Shown in pieces: positions 10,066 through 22,200 of a stretch of DNA of 64,000 bases. The position numbers and the translations under genes are program-made. Source of the stretch: Vanrija pseudolonga (lineage: Eukaryota > Basidiomycota > Tremellomycetes > Trichosporonales > Trichosporonaceae); assembly GCF_020906515.1 (NCBI RefSeq), contig NC_085854.1, positions 620,001-684,000 of the forward strand, written 5' to 3'. The notes under the pieces were generated by a model, which saw only the letters and a program-made list of their open reading frames with translations, did no database searches and was not told where the DNA came from. Within the stretch, counting starts at the first letter, position 1. Each line of letters opens with the position of its first letter.

Positions 10066-13000
10066 TCAGCTGCGGTCCACGGCCGTTGCGTTGCCGTACG
10101 TCGTGTTGGCCAGGCCGCGGGCGACGAGCGCAAACTCGTGCAGCGCAGCCTGCATCTTCTTGGACGTTCGCGAGCGCAAGATTGTGCCCTTGAGGCGAGC
10201 CTTGGACTCGGCCGTCGCGCGAGGGTCGGGGAAGCCTTCCTGCGGCAGCGTGAGTTGGATCCCTGCGAGAAAACGAGGCAACTCACCTCGGCCAGCACCC
10301 CGTCGAGCCAGTTGGACATGTCTGGTCCAGGTACGCGGGTAACGAGCGACGCAAGCAGCTCGGCGAGGTTGGGAATGACGGATCGCGGGCCCTCCGAGCC
10401 GGCGGAGAGGAGGAGGGCACGCAGGATCTGGGGGCCAAAGTGCGAGATTAGGGGCTCGACAGAGCTCTCAAGTGGCGAGGGGTAGCGCGTGTTGGCGAAC
10501 AGGGCGATCTGGTGAGGTCAGCGGGTTGCAGTGACACCGGAGGAGAACCCGACTCACGAAGAACTCGGCCGCCGTCTTCAGCGAGAAGCGCTCCTGTGTA
10601 CCGAGGCCCATGATGCCCAGGGACATGTACGCTTCGATGACCTGCGTCGGGAGGCGGAGGAGCACACCAGGGTATCTGGATGAGATCTGGCGTGAGCGTG
10701 GGACACGACGTTTTACTTACTGCTGAGCAGAACTTGAACCACGCCTCGACGACGTCCGGGTTATCCCTCATGCCGCCGGGCACGCCAAGCATGTTGCCCG
10801 CGATTGCAACCAGGCGAGTACCGGCGTCGGCAACCACGTTCCACCGCTGCGAGTCCTCTTCTGTCTTCGCCGCCTCCTCGGCATCCGTACGGTCTTTCTT
10901 CAGCTGCAGAGGGGATGTGGCGGTGCCAATGCGCAGGGTGAGAGTCGACGCGAGCGACATCCACAGAGCCGAGGGCTGTTGCTCGCACGCCGCGCAGACA
11001 AGTGACAGCAGTGGCAGTGGCGAGAGCGAGATCAACGTCTCGGTCGACGACAACGTTGCCTGCTTCAACAGACTTGAGATCGCGTCGGCGACCTCACCAT
11101 CGCCGTTCCACACTGTCACGACGCCTGAGATGGCCGTCTCGGCTTGCTGCCTCAGCACAACCATGCCGGGGTCGGCACGAGCGACCTTGATGGCAGCCGC
11201 CTTGACCTCGTCGTCGCCTTCGAGCGAGTCGAACATGTCGTCGTCTGATGGCGACAGGCCCTTGAAGCACGCCGTGAGCGAGTTCATCGCCTGAACGAGG
11301 AGTGGGGCGGCGTCGACGGGGTTTGACTGACCAGCGGCCACCGCCTGGCCCAGGCGCTCGACAATCGGACCGAGGATGCCCTGCACCGGGGCAACAGCAT
11401 CGGCAGGGGCCAGTGCCTGAATGACCGAGGTGATGCCCTCGATGACCTTGGGATGTTCCTCCGGGCCGAGGTCGCCAATCTTGCCGTGGAGCTCGGAGAA
11501 GGCGCCAATGTGGTTGACCAGCTTGTTGCGGCAGATGTCGCAGAGCGCCTTCAGCGAGTCGGCAGCAGATGGTGCAACGAGGTGGGAGGAGGTGAGCGAG
11601 GGTACGAGGTAGTTGAGCACTGGAAGCAGGTGCTCGGGGTTGAACTTGAACCACTCTTCGTAGGCGCCTGTGATGTCAGCTAGCTCCAACTTGAACGACA
11701 ACAACAGCTGACGTACGAATCATGCACACAACTGTGAGCCTCAGCCTCTCCTCTCCCAAGCCAGCCGTTGGGCGCTGCTGCAACTGACCCAGGACTTGCT
11801 CTGAGAACAGAACTGGTAATGACACACGCTCGGCGAGGGGTACGCCCTCGCCGCTGTAGCGGATACAGTGGAGCGTTGCCTCGATGTCCTGCCACGGTGT
11901 GGCGGGGCTGGACACCTGATCTGTCGCGATACGCGTGAGCGAGTCGAGCATCTCGTCCCGGAGGATGTAGTAAGCGCCGACAATGACCTCTCCGGCGTCC
12001 CGGCGCCAGTTGTCGAACGCCTCGCGGTCCTCGCGATCCAGACCGCCAAGGGACGAGTCCTCTCCCGAGCCCGGCCAGCGCACCTTGCGTCTTGTGACGT
12101 CGACGAGCTCGCGGAAGAACGACTTGGCGACAGCCCAGGTTTCACTCGTCTCGTGTGGCTCGGAGAACACGTCCGAGTCCATGATCGCCTCCTGGATGTA
12201 TGGGTAGATCGGCAGGGTGAGGTCGGACACGTTCTCGTCCACACCGCCCGTGCCCTGCCACCCAGTGATCCGAAGGACTGTGGCCAAGAAGGCCTGCACG
12301 TCGGCCTGCTGCAGGCGCTCCACGAGCCAGGCCGACGAGTGCTCCACCAGTGCACACAGCATCTTGGTGAACGCCTCGACAGCTTCTGATGGCTCGTCGT
12401 CGGCGCTGCCTATCAGCCCTTGGCCATTCGGACCAATGACCCAGGCAAGTAGTGGCTCGGTGAGGATCTTGGTTCCCTTGCCGTACTTGAAGATTGATTC
12501 GGAGAGAACCTCAACAAGCGTGGTAGACGCCGCAGGCAGTGGGAGGAGGGCGTAAAGGTGTGGCAGAAGTGCCGAGAGCTCGTCGGCGCCGAGGCCGTAG
12601 TTGATCCAGCTGGTGGCACACTTACACGCCGCTTCGGCAGACTTGATGCGGTCCGCAGGAGACTGGACCGCCTCGCCGTCCATCGACTCGGTGATCGTCG
12701 CCATGACGGCGGGCACGTCGAGGTCGAGGTGGCGCCTCAACGCGTTCCTGCGTCGTGAGCTGCGTTCTCCTCAAGGTAGACCCAGCTCACCTCTTCTGCT
12801 CGCTGATACCTGCACGCGAAATCTCCTCAACACAGATGCCACACCACTCCAGCGCCCACAGCCGCAGCCGACTGCGGAACTTGGCCTCGTCGCCCATCCC
12901 GAAGCCGTTGGAGAACGGGCGCTGGGGCGTGTTGTACCCGCTCACTGGGGCGGAGGGGGGCAGGGTAGTGGCGCGAGCGAGCGCAGACGAGATGGTGCCC

Positions 13001-13727
13001 AGGACCGTTTGGATAGGGTTGGGGAAGATGTGGAATGGGAGGCGGAGGATGAGGGAGGAGAGCTGGGGCGTGAGCTGGGCCTCGAACATCAGCAACTCAC
13101 ACAACCAAATAACTTGCGCACGACGACCGCATTCGCCGGCTGCCATGTCTGCGGGTTCGTAGGCGAGATGGCCTCGGACAGCGTGTTCAGCAGGAGGTGG
13201 AGCAGCGACGGCTGCAGCTCCTGCGGCAGCGACTCCCTGCGGCGTGAGTGGTGATCTAGAGTTCAAGACACCACATACCAGTCGCGCGAGATCTTGGCCT
13301 GCGCCGTGTGTGCCGAGAAGAACCGAACATTTGGGTCCTGCAGAGTTAGCCCTTCATCAGTTTGGTAACTCACGTCATGGTGTGCCAACCCTGCAATGAG
13401 CCCCCATGCCTCGGGGCGCGCCTGAAGCTCCTGCAGCTGCTGCTGCAAGCTCTTCGCGAGGGCGGGGTTGCATGAGGTCGCCGGGTCGAAGAGGTGGAGG
13501 ATGGTCTGGGCGCGCACGCGAGCGTCAGCGGGTGGTAGATCGTGAAGCTGTGGGCTGGGTGACAAAACCAACGACAAGTCACCCAGCCTACACCAACTCA
13601 CAGCAGCCACCTGGTCAATGTCGCTCTGGGGAAGCACGGGGAAGGAGAGGTTCGTCGTTGGCGGCGGGGGCGGGGTCGGCGCCGGCGTCGGATCGACCGT
13701 TGCGCTGCCTCCGAATGCAGCGTTCAT
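10066..13727 (-). CDS. Importin-beta family karyopherin (importin-13 / Kap111 / Pdr6-like)
   Basis: A gene of about ten exons on the minus strand, starting MNAAFGGSATVDP at 13727 and ending at 10066. The protein is nearly all alpha-helical HEAT-type sequence. Recognisable landmarks are the early importin-N-like exons (QTILHLFDPATSCNPALAKSL, EAWGLIAGLAHHD, DPNVRFFSAHTAQAKISRDW), the IRYSGEGVPLAE region, a KALCDICR stretch, and C-terminal helices ending in VARGLANTTYGNATAVDR. Frame breaks between blocks coincide with GTGAGT...CTGAC...CAG introns, supporting a single gene of about 1,000 residues. The pattern fits the importin-13/transportin-3 branch, which carries cargo such as SR proteins or Ubc9 and Mago-Y14 through the pore. 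Which branch exactly cannot be settled here. A Pro-rich, non-helical leader of about 25 residues precedes the fold. Exon borders are approximate. Confidence 0.8.
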
Positions 13728-14003
13728 TTTGGGTGGCGAGGGAGGGGAGTGTGATGTGGGAGAGAGAGAGAGAGTGGGAGGAGGAAAGGACGAGATGGTG
13801 ATGGTGGAGGACATCAAAATACGGCTGGCGCGGCTGGCGGACGTGATTACGCGCGCCACGTGGGGGTTCTAATCTGCTTCCTGCCGCAATAATAGTCATT
13901 AGAAGTAGCCCTAATCATCACAAGCACTGCTCATCACTGCAGCTGCCAATGCTCTGCTTCACTCTAACAACAATGCAAATACGCACAATACAATATCTAG
14001 ACA

Positions 14004-15922
14004 CTAGCGCTTGACGTAAAACTCGCCGCGGACGGGGAGGGACCCGGCCTCGAGCTCGCCCTCGAGCCCAATGACCGCGGCCCGCACGTCCGCCACGCCG
14101 TCGATGCCCGCCAACGCGCTACCCTTGAACAGGATCTTGGCGACAAAGCTCTGCAGGATGCCATTACGCCCGGGTAACACATCCAGCGCAAGGTCTTCGA
14201 ATGGCGCGCGCACAGTCAGGCCATCAGGCAGATCGGGGTCCTCGGATGGGCCCGTAGTCGCGTCGAGATACTCTGCGGGATGGATGCGGCCGAAGGCGTT
14301 GTCTGGCGGGTCCTCTGGGTCGGACTGGTCATCGCTCTCCACTGGTCCGTCGAACACGAGCACGTCGGGTCGGATATTGGTGACGTTGATTGCGACGTGC
14401 TCGAGCCCATCGGGCAGCTGGATGGAGGCGACGACTATACCGGAGGCGTGCATGGTTCCCGCAATCTCGAAGAACTTGATATTCTCGAGGGTCACTTTGC
14501 GGACAATGTTGGGACGGTTGGTCGGAGAAGGAAAGACGAGGTCGAGCGAGAGAGATGGGAGCGACTGTAACACCCATGGTGGAGGAAGCGGCGTCGATGG
14601 GTTCGGGTGGTGAACCTTGCCCAGCCCGCGTACGGTCAGCGGGTTGTCCTCGCCGTGGAGGAAGCGCTGGAGGAAGTGGGACAGCGGGTCACCAGTGGAC
14701 ACTGTGACGTCTCCATCGATGTTGACATGCACCGAGGTGTTTGTACACTTTGTCGTGACAGCCAGCACCTCGGCAATGGGCGTTCCCTCGAGCTCGACAG
14801 AGAATGGGAGACCGAACGGCACTTCGTCGACACCAGGATTAGGAAGACTGATGTTGGCACTGATCTTGAGCCCGTTGTCGCTGTACAGGCCGTACGAATC
14901 CAGCTTGACGAGCTTGGCGAGATCGAGCGGCTTGCCGGGCGGCGGCAGGTTCGGCAAGGCGGGCACTGCACGGTCAGCCGCGGGCTACTACCCTCTGGGC
15001 AGAGAAGGGGAGCTCGAAGGTGCGCGGGACTGAGTTTAGCGGGGTGGGATCAGGAAGACTCACCACGCAGACGGAGGGGGACGGACACATCGGCTTGGGA
15101 GAAGGAGAGGTACTTTGCCCACCACGCGCCTCGGATGCTGGCTGTGGCTTCCTTGGCACCGACGACCACATCGGCATGGCCCTTCGCCCATGCCTTCTGG
15201 GACCACTCCCAGATGTCGCCAGCGGGTGCGACGGGCGTCGCGACCGCCTCGACGGCAATATCCACATACTCTGGCTCGTGGACCTTGCCCACGAGGAGCG
15301 GCACGTCGATCGGGTCCGGGAATGACACGTTCAGCAGCGCGAGGCCGCCTTCTCGGCGGTACACCAGAATCTCGGGAATCGCAACAGTCACCGTCTTCTG
15401 GGGAAGCGTGCCGATAACGCCGTGCGCAACCGATTCTCGCAGTCGGCCGAACCATCCAGGGACCCAGCTGGGCCACTCGCGCTTCGTCTCGGCGAGGACA
15501 TAGTCGACGTCCACACCGCCGCGGAACGTGACGTTCACTCGGACGCCGGAACCTGATACATCGAGCACCTTGACTCCTGGCGAGGTGTATACCAGTGCCG
15601 GTGCGAGATCGAGGGATTCGGATTCTGCGGGTGGGATGAAGCTTGCTGCGAGGAGCGCAGTGAACACGACCACGCCAAGGAGGAGGGATAACGCGCTTGC
15701 AACGACTGCGAACCGCTTGGACCGCCGGTGCGAGTGACCTGTTGCTGGTGTGTCGACCGTATACTCTGCTGACGCGGTGGACGATGCGCTCGACTCGGCG
15801 GCACCGTACTCTGCCCTCAGGCGGTCGACTGCGGACTGGTGGAGGAGAGGCGCTGTTTCCGACGCCGAAGGAACCGCCTTGGCCTTGCCTTTGCCCTTGT
15901 CTGATCTTGTGGTTGGCGGCAT
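14004..15922 (-). CDS. DUF3712 / Tag1-like single-pass membrane protein
   Basis: Two exons, 15922-15064 and 14965-14004, give 606 residues in phase. The N-terminus is cytosolic and Lys/Ser-rich (TTRSDKGKGKAK). One membrane anchor lies at residues about 72-97 (FAVVASALSLLLGVVVFTAL). The large remainder is beta-rich and repeats the theme of LEA-like/DUF3712 domains (VKVLDVSGSGVRVNVTFRG, LKISANISLPNPGVDEVPF, IAEVLAVTTKCTNTSVHV, ALAGIDGVADVRAAVIGLEG). Fungal proteins of this type include yeast Tag1, a vacuolar-membrane protein that ends autophagy during prolonged starvation; the lumenal domain would face the vacuole. The similarity is at family level and the specific role is inference. The gene is divergent from the PfkB kinase gene across about 500 bp. 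Confidence 0.6.
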
Positions 15923-16428
15923 TGTGGTGATGGTGGTGATGAGTGTGGATGAAGGAGTGTGTGATGTGGAAGTGTGGGAGCGCGGGTGCCGTGGGTGTCG
16001 TGGCTGGCTGGCGAAGCCGTGGCTTGATGACGCCGCCGACGGAAGTGTGTTGAGATGGGTGGCAAACAGTTATAAGGTTGACAATGCAAACTGTGCGCTG
16101 CTTGGAAACCCTTTGTACGCGACCTTGACGCTCAGACCACGACGATAGTGACCGACGCGAGGATGCCGCACGCTGAGTAGGTGCAAAGTTGGATGATGCA
16201 AAGGTGAGGTACAGAAGAGAGAGATGTTAGATGAGAGATGCAGGGTGCACGCCAGGTGGGCGATAAGGCGGAGCAAACAACCTGAGGGGCAACACGGAGC
16301 CGCAACCCTACCACCTACCTTTCAAAGGCGGCGCTGCTATCGACAACATCCCATTCCGCCTCTCACTGCATACCGCACACCCCTCCCAGTCGCCCATACA
16401 CGCAGCGACGAGCACAAAACTGCTCACA
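15923..16428. other. Divergent intergenic region
   Basis: About 500 bp between the DUF3712 gene and the PfkB kinase gene. It contains a TTATAA at about 16070 and pyrimidine-rich leaders on both sides. I see no coding sequence. Confidence 0.5.
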
Positions 16429-18169
16429 ATGCCAGTCCTGGCCCCCATCTCTCCCGTCGCCGACGACACAGACGACAGCATCGACACGGCCGATATCGAA
16501 CGTGTCGTCAAGAGCCTGAGCCGACGCAGTCCGGTGCCGAGGTCGCACTTTGACCCGCCGTCGGCCGCCTTTCTCGCCAACCGCGGGCGTGTAGTCACAC
16601 TCGGTACGTCTCTACTGGCTTGCTGTCGCTCACACTGTAGGCATGTTCATCATCGACCTGTTCGAGGTGACCGACCCCGCGGGGAACCGAGTGCCAGGGG
16701 GTGACGAGGCGGTGAGTCGGCAAGGCACTCCGTGTTGGCTCGCTCCAAAGCTCACTCATGCGCCAGATCGGCGGAGGTGGGATCTACGCCGCGACAGCTG
16801 CACGCCTCTTCCTCCCGCCTTCCCATGTCGGCTTCATCGCGGACAAGGCGCCAGACTTCCCGCCAGCGTTCGAGAACAAGCTGAGGAAACTGGGTCAAGG
16901 GATGGTATGGTTTCGCCCAGCAGAAGGCAAGACAACGCGGGCGCTGAATGTCTACTCCGGTGCCGAGGTTGGGTGAGTTGAGCATGGGTGAAGGTGGGGG
17001 GCGGAGTCGGGTGAAGCTGGGGGAAGGCGGAGCGGGGTGCATGGGTGGGGGGAGGCGGAGCCCGGAGGAGGGGTGGGTGGTGGCATACTTCTTGATCGCG
17101 CAGCGATCATAGGGGTGGGTGGGCGGGCAAAGTACTGCTCGCGCCAGCAGGGTGGGTGGGTGGGCAACTTATCAGCGAGCGCAGCGAGGGTTCATGAGTG
17201 GGAGGGCTCACGAGACTGTTCACTCCCGACGACGTCCAACTAACACCCCAGCTCCGGGCACCAGACGTTTCAATACCTCTCCCGCCAACCGCAGCTCTGG
17301 CCGTCCGACTTCCTCTCACCCATCTCGCCCATCTCGACCCCACGCCCAGAGTGGATCCACGTCGTGTGCGATATCAGCCGGGCGGGCGCGGTGCTCGACG
17401 ACGCGGAGAAGTGGCGGTCGCAGGGGTGGAATGGGGAGCTGGCATGGGAGCCACTTATCCGGGTACGCTGCCCCCACCCGCCTCTTCTTCGCTAACGAGT
17501 AGGGACCCGACCCCGACGCGCTGGCGCAGTACGTCACCCTCGCACGCCGGTTCGCAATCTTCAGGTAAGCGCCCAGCCGGTGGCACGGCTGACTGATGCC
17601 AGCCCGAACCACCTCGAGCTCCAGACCATCTTGGAGGAAGACGCTGACGTCGAAACCTGTGCGCGCCTGTTCCATGGCCATCTGGCGGCGTTAGGAGGCC
17701 CGGTACCGGCCATCGTCGTCCGCGCAGGGGCCGACGGCGCGTTCACCCTCTCGCGCGATTGGACGGGTTGGGTGCCGGCCTACTTCCAGGACGGCTCGCG
17801 CGTCGTCGACCCCACGGGTGGAGGCAACTCCTTCTTTGGCGGGCTGTTGGCTGGCTTGGTCCTCTCTGATGGAGATTACAGGGCAGGTGAGTGCAGGTGG
17901 CGGTGGGGGGAGGGAGGGAGGAGGCCGAGAGGGACCACGGCTGGTGGCTGGTCGATCACCGCCTCCGGCCTGTGGCAACCTTCCCAGCCCGCGTTGACGC
18001 CGCTAACTCCCCAGCGTCCATCTACGCCGCCACCGCCGCCTCCTTTGCTATCGAGCAGCGCGGCCTGCCTGTCCTCACCACCTCTGCATCCGGCACGGAG
18101 CTCTGGAACGACGAATCGCCCTGGGACAGGCTACACGCCCTCGCTCTCCGCGTCGACCTGTCCGACTGA
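16429..18169 (+). CDS. MAK32: PfkB-family kinase, Mak32-like
   Basis: Spliced gene of about seven exons, ending TGA at 18169. Blocks in order are [19 protein letters not shown] (N-terminal strand with the early Asp), [32 protein letters not shown] (the Gly-rich loop typical of PfkB kinases), [10 protein letters not shown]-type segment, [29 protein letters not shown], and the C-terminal active-site block [21 protein letters not shown], where the usual GAGD is read as GGGN. The change from catalytic Asp is common in the Mak32 branch, which in yeast affects stability of the L-A killer virus and whose substrate is unknown. Length of about 400 residues fits. The VVDPTGGGN variant means carbohydrate kinase activity should not be assumed. 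Exon borders between 16980 and 17240 are approximate. Confidence 0.8.
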
Positions 18170-18324
18170 ACCCGCAATTGTACGCATATACCGAGATTAA
18201 CTGCATAAAGGGAGAGAGCAAAGCGAAGTGCCATGTCCGTACACGAAGCGAATAAATGCGGCCAGAGGGCCGGGTAGGCAGAAACGATTCTGGGTAACAG
18301 CGAGATTCGAAACAAACACTACAT

Positions 18325-18930
18325 CTACTTCTTCTGGGGGACACCCTTGGCGGCACCGGGCTTGGTGATAAGGTTCTAGGGGTCAGCGGCGGCCTTGCGC
18401 ACCGTCCTACCTTGTGGATGTGGGGAAGAACACCACCGCCGGCGATCGTGGCGCGGATGAGGAGGTCGAGCTCCTCGTCGCCACGAATGGCCAGCTGCAA
18501 GTGTCGGGGCGTGATACGCTTGACGCGGAGGTCCTTGGCGGCGTTGCCTGAGACGTTAGAGTGGGCTCATCTGATCTGCGCGTCACAGCCCGACGCACCA
18601 GCAAGCTCCAGCACCTCGGCGGTCAGGTACTCCATAATGGCGGCGACGTAGACGGCAGCCTTGGCACCGACGCGCACGTTGTTGGCGTTCTTGTTACGCA
18701 GGAACCTGTGTGTACGCGTCAGATGGCCCCCTGGGCAGAATGCAAGTGGCGATTTACCTGTGGATACGGCCTACGGGGAACTGGATGGAAGTCAGCGTCT
18801 GCGATGGGCCGAGGAGGAAGGTGCGAGGGCTCACCTGGAGGCCGGCCTTGGAGGAGCGCGTGGTGAGGACTTTAGTCTCGGAAGAGGTCTTTGCCTTGCC
18901 TCCCTTGCCGCCTGTGGTCTTGGATGACAT
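18325..18930 (-). CDS. HTZ1: Histone variant H2A.Z
   Basis: At least five short exons. The protein begins [14 protein letters not shown], and continues [21 protein letters not shown], then [32 protein letters not shown], then [36 protein letters not shown], then [16 protein letters not shown]. The [24 protein letters not shown] block is diagnostic of H2A.Z as opposed to canonical H2A, as is the absence of an SQE C-terminal motif. H2A.Z replaces H2A in nucleosomes next to promoters, deposited by the SWR1 complex. The N-terminal tail has several Lys residues suited to acetylation. The gene shares a 324-bp divergent promoter with the nucleoporin gene on the other strand. Introns interrupt the histone fold in at least four places, unlike replication histones, which often lack introns. 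Confidence 0.95.
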
Positions 18931-19254
18931 GTCGAGTTGGGATGGTGGGTGGATTGGATGGAAGTCAAGGTGTAGATTGTTGTAGTGAGGCGAGCCAAGT
19001 GACGGCCGAGCCGCGTCTTGTTTACAGAACTCAGCTCGGGGGGTGGGTGGGGGGCGGGACTATATCGACGTGGGCGATGGGATAAATTGCAAAACAACAA
19101 ACAAAAGATTTATTATCCCACGTGGTCGCCACGCGCAATGCCCTCACTTTCAAGAACAACCGACAAGTTGGAGACTGCACAACAAATCTCCTCGAACAAG
19201 CTCTACCAACATCTCCAACTCTCCCCATCACCCCCACCCCACCCCACACACAAC
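18931..19254. promoter_or_regulatory. Divergent promoter, H2A.Z and NUP192
   Basis: This 324-bp gap separates the two ATGs. It holds the G/C-rich runs GGGGGGTGGGTGGGGGGCGGG near 19040 and a run of CA/CC repeats before the nucleoporin start. No clear TATA box is placed for either gene. Confidence 0.5.
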
Positions 19255-22200
19255 ATGTCGCGGCTCCCGCTCGCGCAGTGGGACCCGTCCCTCTTCACAG
19301 AGCTGCAGCAGCTGTTGGCCCTCGTGGCAACGCAGCCGTCGACATCGCTCGTGCGGAGGCTGTACCAGAAGCTCGAGGTGGCCCGCCCGTGGATCCTGTC
19401 GCTGTCGGCCCTCCCGCCACCCAACGACGAGGACAAGGACTTTATCGCCAAGTCGCCCGTGTCTAGCCCAGATGGCGCGCAGGTCAAGGTGACGGATGAG
19501 CTGCTCGCGACGACCAACGCGATCAGCGAGACGCTCAACATCTCGCACCTGCTCTCTGCCGTCCTCGCGCTCCACGCCGTCCAGCAGCGCGGCCGCTTCC
19601 CCAACCGCTCGCTGCCCGAGGTCGCAACGTACATCCTGCACGAGGCGCTCCAGGCCCTGCTGGACTTTGTGCGCGAGCTCCTCCGCCTCACGGTCGGCCC
19701 GGATGCCGAGGTCGGCGAGCCGTTCGACGAGCTCCGCATCTGGGTCGAGGACCTGCTCGACGAGAAGGGAGCAGCGGGATACCTCGCCGACGTGGCCGTC
19801 GACCAGATTGACGCCATCCAGGTGCGCCTGGACGCGCTGGTGCGCACGCCTGCCTCTGGCCCCCAGCTCGAGCTCATCAACTTCCGCGCCTCGGCGCTGA
19901 GAACCGAGCAGAATCGCCTCGCCGGCATCCTTGGCGTGCTGGCCGACTCAGGCCTGTTAAAGACGTCTCAGGTGGTCAAGATTGTCAAGTGGTTGAGAAA
20001 GTGTGCCAAGCCCGATGCTGTCGCTGCCGCCGTGTTCGCCGCGTTCTCGGCCGCGACACAACCTTTGGAGTCGATCGACCACTCAGATCACCGCTACGAG
20101 ACCATCGCGGCCTACTCGCGTCATGCCAAGTTTATCGTCGTCGTGTCAAACGTCATCGTGAGTGCGTGTGCGCTAGTGCTGTGCTGACGGGAAGTTTGGC
20201 GAGAAGTTCGAGGTCCCGCCCCTGCAGGAGGCCGTCAAGCTGCAGTGGTCATTGTTCTACCACTCGGCTGTGCGCGAGGAGCCTTCGCTCGTCCAGACGG
20301 TCGGCCTGTCTCTCGACGCCGCCGACCGCAATGTCCAGGACACGATCAGCGCCGGCGTGCTGCAGTTCCTCTCAGGCCTCGTTGAGAGCCTCGACCGGCA
20401 GCCAGAGGACCCCACCACGGCCCTGGCATCCCGCGCCGACCCAGCAAACAACCAGTTCCTCTACCAGCAGCTCGAGCTTCTCATCACCTGGCTTGCGGCC
20501 AAGCGCCAGTTCCTCCGCAACCTCAAGAACAAGGAGGAGGACGTTGGCCTCCGCCGGTCCCAGGGCACGCCCCCAGCGGCCAACTTCCAGGCATTCCTCA
20601 CTCTCACTGCTGTTGTGTACAACAAGCTGCCACCAGATAGCGCAGAGAGGCTATGGGACGAGCCATCGTTCACTTCTGTCGCCCTCGACAACCGCCAGAC
20701 CTTCCCCGCACCTGCGTTCTGGAACATGATGACGGCCATCTCGACAGGTCCCGTCTGCGCGTCCAAGTGCTACGAGAAGCTCAAGGACACGCGCCTGTCT
20801 TGGGTTTCATTGTTCAAGTTCTACCAGCACTACACCGAGATCATGCCCCACCTCTTCGAGACGGTCAAGGTGTCGCGTCAGATTTCCCTCGACCCCATGC
20901 CCGATGAGGAGTACGTCGCCCTCGAAGGGTGGACCAGACTCCTCGCAACTGTTGTTCGTGGATCGGCCCTCGCACGCGGTGCGCTCCTCCAGTCCAAGCC
21001 CTACCCGCTCCAGCTCTTATTCGACTTTGTCAACACCGACATTGGCATCGAGCTCAAGGCGCTTGTCATGGACGCCATCACTGCGTTTGTAGAGCGCCGC
21101 GGCGACACGGCCGCCGACGACGAAATCGTGACCCGCGCAGTCGAGTTCTACGACCGCGTGACCTTTGCCGACCCCACTCTGGACGTCCGTGAGGGCTCGC
21201 GCGTCCCCGCACCTATCGGCTGGGTCCAGCGCATGGAGTTCTCGGAACAGGACACGGGCGAGTACCCGCTCACCAGAGCCTACGTCAAGTTCCTCACTGC
21301 GCTCATCCCGTCGAGCAAGCCGAAGGTCAACAATGCGCTCCGCCGCGGAGCAGTGTACATCATCGACCGTGTACTTCTCGGCACACACCGATACGTCCGT
21401 GACGACGAGCACTGGGAGGTCCTGGACGCCGTCATGGGCTTCTTCGAGAAGGCGCTCCTGTCGTTCGACCTCACCGACCTGTTAACGCCCACGCGCGGCA
21501 CGGCTGCCGCCCTTGCGGAGCAGCCCGGTTTCCTCATCCTCCTGAGGCTACTGTCCGAGCCGGCAATCTTCACTCCCCTCGCCGATGTCGTCGACCACGC
21601 CATTACTGTGTCTCATCCCCGCGCCAAGATCATCTCCACCTGCCTCCTCCGCGTGCTGAGAATCTACTACCGCGTTCTGGATGTCCAGCTCGTCTTCTCC
21701 GACGTCCTCCTCCTCACTCTGGCGTCGACCAACGGCTTCAAGCGCCCTCTCGGCTTCCAGTCGCTCGACCACTTCCTCCTCAACCGCCTCTCCAACGTCA
21801 CCAACATTGCGCTCTTGGTCGGCGACGATGACCTGACAACGTCGTTTGTCAGCCTCAAGATCATCCAGGCCCTCACCCAGTCGCCCTTGTTCTCGTCCAC
21901 CGACGTGTTCCGCGGCGAGTACGCCAAGGCCATGAACCGTCTCGCCGGGGTGATCGACGCGTCCGACGACTCTATCCGCATCGCCCAGGGCTTCTGTGTC
22001 CGCCTCGAGTCCGAGGGAGAGGACCTGTCACCAGAGGAGGTCGACAGACAGGCCAAGGCTGTCCTCCGTGGCGACAAGGCCAACTCGCTGCCCATCATCG
22101 TCCGCTCGACCATCCTCGACCTGCTGGTCGACGGCACGGCTGACGCCACCGGCCCCAACATTGCCCACTTCCTCCTCGGCTTCGACTTCCGAGCTCGCGA

